64,000 nt of DNA from Utricularia gibba (taxonomy: Eukaryota > Streptophyta > Magnoliopsida > Lamiales > Lentibulariaceae): positions 1,240,001 through 1,304,000 of the forward strand of contig CM007992.1 of assembly GCA_002189035.1 (NCBI GenBank). The letters run 5' to 3'. A program made the position numbers and the translations under genes. Positions 61,244-64,000 of this stretch are shown here, one piece after another (within the stretch, counting starts at the first letter, position 1; the number at the start of each line of letters is the position of its first letter). The notes under the pieces are model-generated. The model worked only from the letters and a program-made list of their open reading frames with translations. It was not told where the DNA came from and did no database searches.

Positions 61244-63787
61244 ATGGCGGCGGATAGCTACAAGTCCGACACCCGGATTCTGCGTGAGCTTGAGCAGCTC
61301 AGCGAGTCGCTGGACCATCAGCCCAGAGCGACAAGGAGAAATGCTTCCCTTGCGCTTCCTAGAAATGCTACTACTCTTGATTCCACTGTGAAAGAGCACC
61401 ATGGCCGTGGCCTCGCCGTCAATCCAAAGCCCAGATCGCGGCGGATGTCGTTGTCGCCGTGGCGGAGTAGGTCTTCCAAGCCGGAGATGGAGGAGGAGGA
61501 GGAGGCGAGTGACCAGAGGGCGGTGGAGGAGAGCAGGGGTTCTAGCAAATGGGCAGACGAGAACCCCGCCGAGAAGAAGGGGATCTGGAATTGGAAGCCG
61601 ATTAGGGCTCTCACGCATATCGCAATGCAGAAACTGAGCTGTTTGTTCTCCGTTGAAGTCGTCACCGCCCAAAATCTTCCGCCCTCGATGAACGGGCTCC
61701 GGCTTGCTGTTTGTGTGAGGAAGAAGGAAACCAAAGACGGTTCCGTACAAACCATGCCATCCAGAGTTTCCGAGGGAGCTGCTGATTTTGAGGAGACTCT
61801 CTTCATTCGTTGCCATGTTTACTTCACCCCAGGTACCGGGATTCAGTTGAAATTTGAGCCTCGCCCCTTTTATATCTATGTCGTCGCCGTTGATGCGCCG
61901 GAGCTTGATTTTGGCCGGAGTGTTGTGGATGTGACCAGCCTGATTCAGGATTCTATCAAGAAAAGCTTCGAGGGAACAAGAATAACGCAATGGGACACAA
62001 ATTTCGGTCTTATTGGTAAGGCTAAAGGGGGAGAGCTTCTTCTAAAACTGGGGTTTCAGATCATGGAGAAGGATGGAGGATTCGAGATTTTCCGGCAGGC
62101 GCAGGGGGAGAAACCGGCAGACAGAACTGCTCGGAGTCAATCCAAGACATCCTTCAGTGTTCCGAGTCCCAAGCTGTCTGGTCGCGCAGGACCTTGGAGT
62201 CCTCGCAGTCCACAGAGAGCTTCTTCTGCCGCCGAGCTTCAAGAGATTGATGATCTAAATCTTGATGAACCTGCTCCCGCTCCTCCTCATCCTCCACAAA
62301 CCTCAAATACCAAGAACCTGGAGGAAAAAGCAGAGGAGAATGATTTCCCTGATTTCGATGTAGTTGACAAGGGTGTGGAGATTGAGGTCAAAGAGAAAGA
62401 CCGTGGAGAGGAAGAAGATGAGGAGCACTCGGACAACTTTTCTGACAAGGGAACAGTTTCGAGTGAAGTTGTTAAGGAAGTTGTCCAGGATCCTTACCAC
62501 GTCAATCGGCTGTCAGAGCTCGACTCCATTGCTCTGCAGATCAAGGCTCTGGAATCTATGATGGGAGAGGATATGGTTGAAGCTGAAAAGAATGACGAAG
62601 AAGAAGCTCCAGCGCAGTTGCTGGATGCGGATGAAGATAAAGTGACGAGGGAGTTTCTTCAGCTACTTGAAGATGATGTTCAAGACTTCGAATTCAAGAG
62701 CCTGAATCCCGGTGATGGTCTTGCTCTTAAATTGTCAGGGAGCAACGAAGAGGGGGAAACTGAGGCTTTCCTGAGTGATTTGGGGAAAGGATTGGGATCC
62801 ATTGTTCAGACCGGAAACCGAGGATTCTTGGCAGCCATGAATCCACTGGACACTCCGGTAGCTAGAAAAGATACACCGAAGCTTGCCATGCAGTTATCCA
62901 AGCCAATGGTGATTCGATCAGAGAAAGTTTCTGGTTTTGAGTTGTTCCAGAAAATTGCTGCAGTGGGGCTGCAAGAACTCACCTCTGGGATTCTCTCAGT
63001 GATGCCTATGGATGAGCTCATGGGGAAAACGGCAGAGCAGATTGCATTTGAAGGTATTGCATCGGCGATCATTCTCGGCAGAAATAAAGAAGGAGCAAGT
63101 TCCAGTGCTGCACGCACCGTCGGCGCCCTGAAGTCCATGGCGAATGCGATGAACGTCGGTCGTAAAGATCGGATTTCCTCCGGAATATGGAATGTGGGCG
63201 AGGATCCTTTAACTGTGGACGAGATTCTACCGTTTTCCATCCAAAAAATCGAGAGCATGGCCATGGAAGCGCTGAAAATCCAAGCAGACGCCACCGAAGA
63301 AGAAGCTCCCTTCGACGTTTCACCCGGAAAAGCTTCCGATAATATGTTCACCTCCGCAGTTCCAGTCGACGACTGGGCGAAGGAGAACAAAAACAAGGCG
63401 GCAGAGGCGATCACGGTCGCCGTAGTCATCCAACTGCGTGATCCCCTGAGGCAATACGAGGCCGTCGGCGGCCCGATGCTTGCGCTTATCCAAGTCAGCG
63501 CCGCCGTGGGAGAGAAAGCCGAGGAAGCGAACAAGTATAAAGTTGGGAGCCTTCAAGTGGGTGGAGTGAAGGTGAGAAATCCAGGGAAAAGCAACTCTTG
63601 GGACGGAGAGAAACAAGAGCTGACGGCATTGCAATGGCTTGTGGCGCACGGGCTCGCGAAGGCGGGTAGCAAGAAGGGGAAACGCCCGCCGGCGAAGGGA
63701 TCCGACGTCTTGTGGAGCTTGACGGCGCGTGTGATGGCGGACATGTGGCTGACACCCATCAGAAATCCGGACGTGAAGCTCACGTAG
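61244..63787 (+). CDS. PMI1: PLASTID MOVEMENT IMPAIRED 1 (PMI1), intronless
   Basis: A single exon of 847 residues, as in Arabidopsis PMI1. The N-terminus has RILRELEQLSESLDH. A C2-NT domain occupies about 130-275 (LSCLFSVEVVTAQNLPPSMNGLRLAVCVRKKE, VDVTSLIQDSI, and a beta-sheet run LLLKLGFQIME). A long acidic disordered middle follows, then a conserved C-terminal region (FELFQKIAAVGLQELTSGILSVMPMDELMGKTAEQIAFEGIASAIILGR). PMI1 is needed for blue-light chloroplast movement and actin organisation. ATG 61244 is first in frame and gives the family N-terminus. Long antisense open frames in the same stretch are coding-strand shadows. Confidence 0.96.
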   Translation: MAADSYKSDTRILRELEQLSESLDHQPRATRRNASLALPRNATTLDSTVKEHHGRGLAVNPKPRSRRMSLSPWRSRSSKPEMEEEEEASDQRAVEESRGSSKWADENPAEKKGIWNWKPIRALTHIAMQKLSCLFSVEVVTAQNLPPSMNGLRLAVCVRKKETKDGSVQTMPSRVSEGAADFEETLFIRCHVYFTPGTGIQLKFEPRPFYIYVVAVDAPELDFGRSVVDVTSLIQDSIKKSFEGTRITQWDTNFGLIGKAKGGELLLKLGFQIMEKDGGFEIFRQAQGEKPADRTARSQSKTSFSVPSPKLSGRAGPWSPRSPQRASSAAELQEIDDLNLDEPAPAPPHPPQTSNTKNLEEKAEENDFPDFDVVDKGVEIEVKEKDRGEEEDEEHSDNFSDKGTVSSEVVKEVVQDPYHVNRLSELDSIALQIKALESMMGEDMVEAEKNDEEEAPAQLLDADEDKVTREFLQLLEDDVQDFEFKSLNPGDGLALKLSGSNEEGETEAFLSDLGKGLGSIVQTGNRGFLAAMNPLDTPVARKDTPKLAMQLSKPMVIRSEKVSGFELFQKIAAVGLQELTSGILSVMPMDELMGKTAEQIAFEGIASAIILGRNKEGASSSAARTVGALKSMANAMNVGRKDRISSGIWNVGEDPLTVDEILPFSIQKIESMAMEALKIQADATEEEAPFDVSPGKASDNMFTSAVPVDDWAKENKNKAAEAITVAVVIQLRDPLRQYEAVGGPMLALIQVSAAVGEKAEEANKYKVGSLQVGGVKVRNPGKSNSWDGEKQELTALQWLVAHGLAKAGSKKGKRPPAKGSDVLWSLTARVMADMWLTPIRNPDVKLT

Positions 63788-64000
63788 AAAGAAGCAAACG
63801 AAGGTCAAATTCTAATTGCTTTTGCAAGGAATGAAACGATGAAAGGGGTATATAAACAGCGGTGTGAAAAAATGTTTTCTTGATATTTTCAATTGAGAGT
63901 TTATGTTGACTCAATCAATTATGTTAATATATTTTATGTTTTTTATAATAAAAGTATAGAAATTAAATAATATTTAATTTAAAAATAAGAATTTGAATTA
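63788..64000 (+). terminator. PMI1 3'-UTR with a candidate polyadenylation signal
   Basis: AATAAA at 63947-63952, about 160 bases after the PMI1 stop codon, in AT-rich DNA. It fits a plant near-upstream element, but only by position and sequence. Confidence 0.4.

Noticed and set aside
61142-61990. 282-codon open frame antisense to PMI1 (also 62806-63534 and 63320-63808)
   Set aside because: They lie wholly within PMI1 coding sequence, follow from its GC-rich codon use, and show no recognisable domain. PMI1 itself matches its family throughout.
1-64000. CRISPR arrays, bacterial operons or phage-like systems
   Set aside because: No regularly spaced repeats, no prokaryotic gene layout; the window is plant nuclear DNA with introns.

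Overview
The window is nuclear DNA of a flowering plant. Every recognisable gene belongs to a land-plant family (DYW-type PPR, WRKY, AHL, PMI1, RRA glycosyltransferase, proton-pump interactor, DTX/MATE carrier). Coding exons are split by short AT-rich introns with GT-AG borders, and the gaps hold decayed Ty1/copia and Ty3/gypsy pieces. I cannot name the species. All exon models were built by eye from reading frame, splice borders and remembered family sequence, so borders are good but not proven.

Layout: 0-4.2 kb is AT-rich with a tandem repeat and a dead copia integrase. 4.6-6.3 kb (+) is a DUF4057 protein. 10.1-12.6 kb (+) is a RING-H2 E3 ligase of the MBR/RHG1A type. 13.3-13.9 kb (+) is a peroxisomal sterol carrier protein (SCP2), tail to tail with a lipin-type phosphatidate phosphatase (PAH) at 14.2-18.5 kb (-). 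A tRNA-Gln(UUG) lies at 19.6 kb. 20.5-23.2 kb (+) is plastid uroporphyrinogen-III synthase. 24.1-25.3 kb (-) is a short PPR-DYW RNA-editing factor. 26.0-28.3 kb (-) is a MATE/DTX efflux carrier. 29.6-31.1 kb (-) is an RRA arabinosyltransferase (GT77). 32 kb holds a gypsy remnant. 34.0-34.6 kb (-) is a WRKYGKK-type WRKY factor. 36.6-38.0 kb (-) is a copia reverse transcriptase remnant. 40.7-41.6 kb (+) is a small membrane protein, and 42.3-42.7 kb (-) is another. 43.5-46.7 kb (-) is BRE/BRCC45 in 13 exons. 47.5-48.0 kb (+) is a plastid cupin. 48.3-52.3 kb (-) is a long PPI1-like coiled-coil protein. 55.3-56.8 kb (+) is a cinnamoyl-CoA-reductase-like enzyme. 58.6-60.6 kb (+) is an AT-hook AHL protein. 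61.2-63.8 kb (+) is intronless PMI1.

These are ordinary housekeeping and regulatory plant genes; I see no gene cluster or new defence or biosynthetic system. The most striking pattern is technical or evolutionary: six of the seven protein genes left of 28 kb each need one extra G (or C) in a short G/C run to keep frame (seven sites in all), while none of the ten genes to the right does. This looks like a local homopolymer error in the assembly. Other points of note are two GC-AG introns, two stop-free introns whose length is a multiple of three (one inside the WRKY zinc finger), and conserved SCP2-PAH neighbourhood with Arabidopsis chromosome 5.
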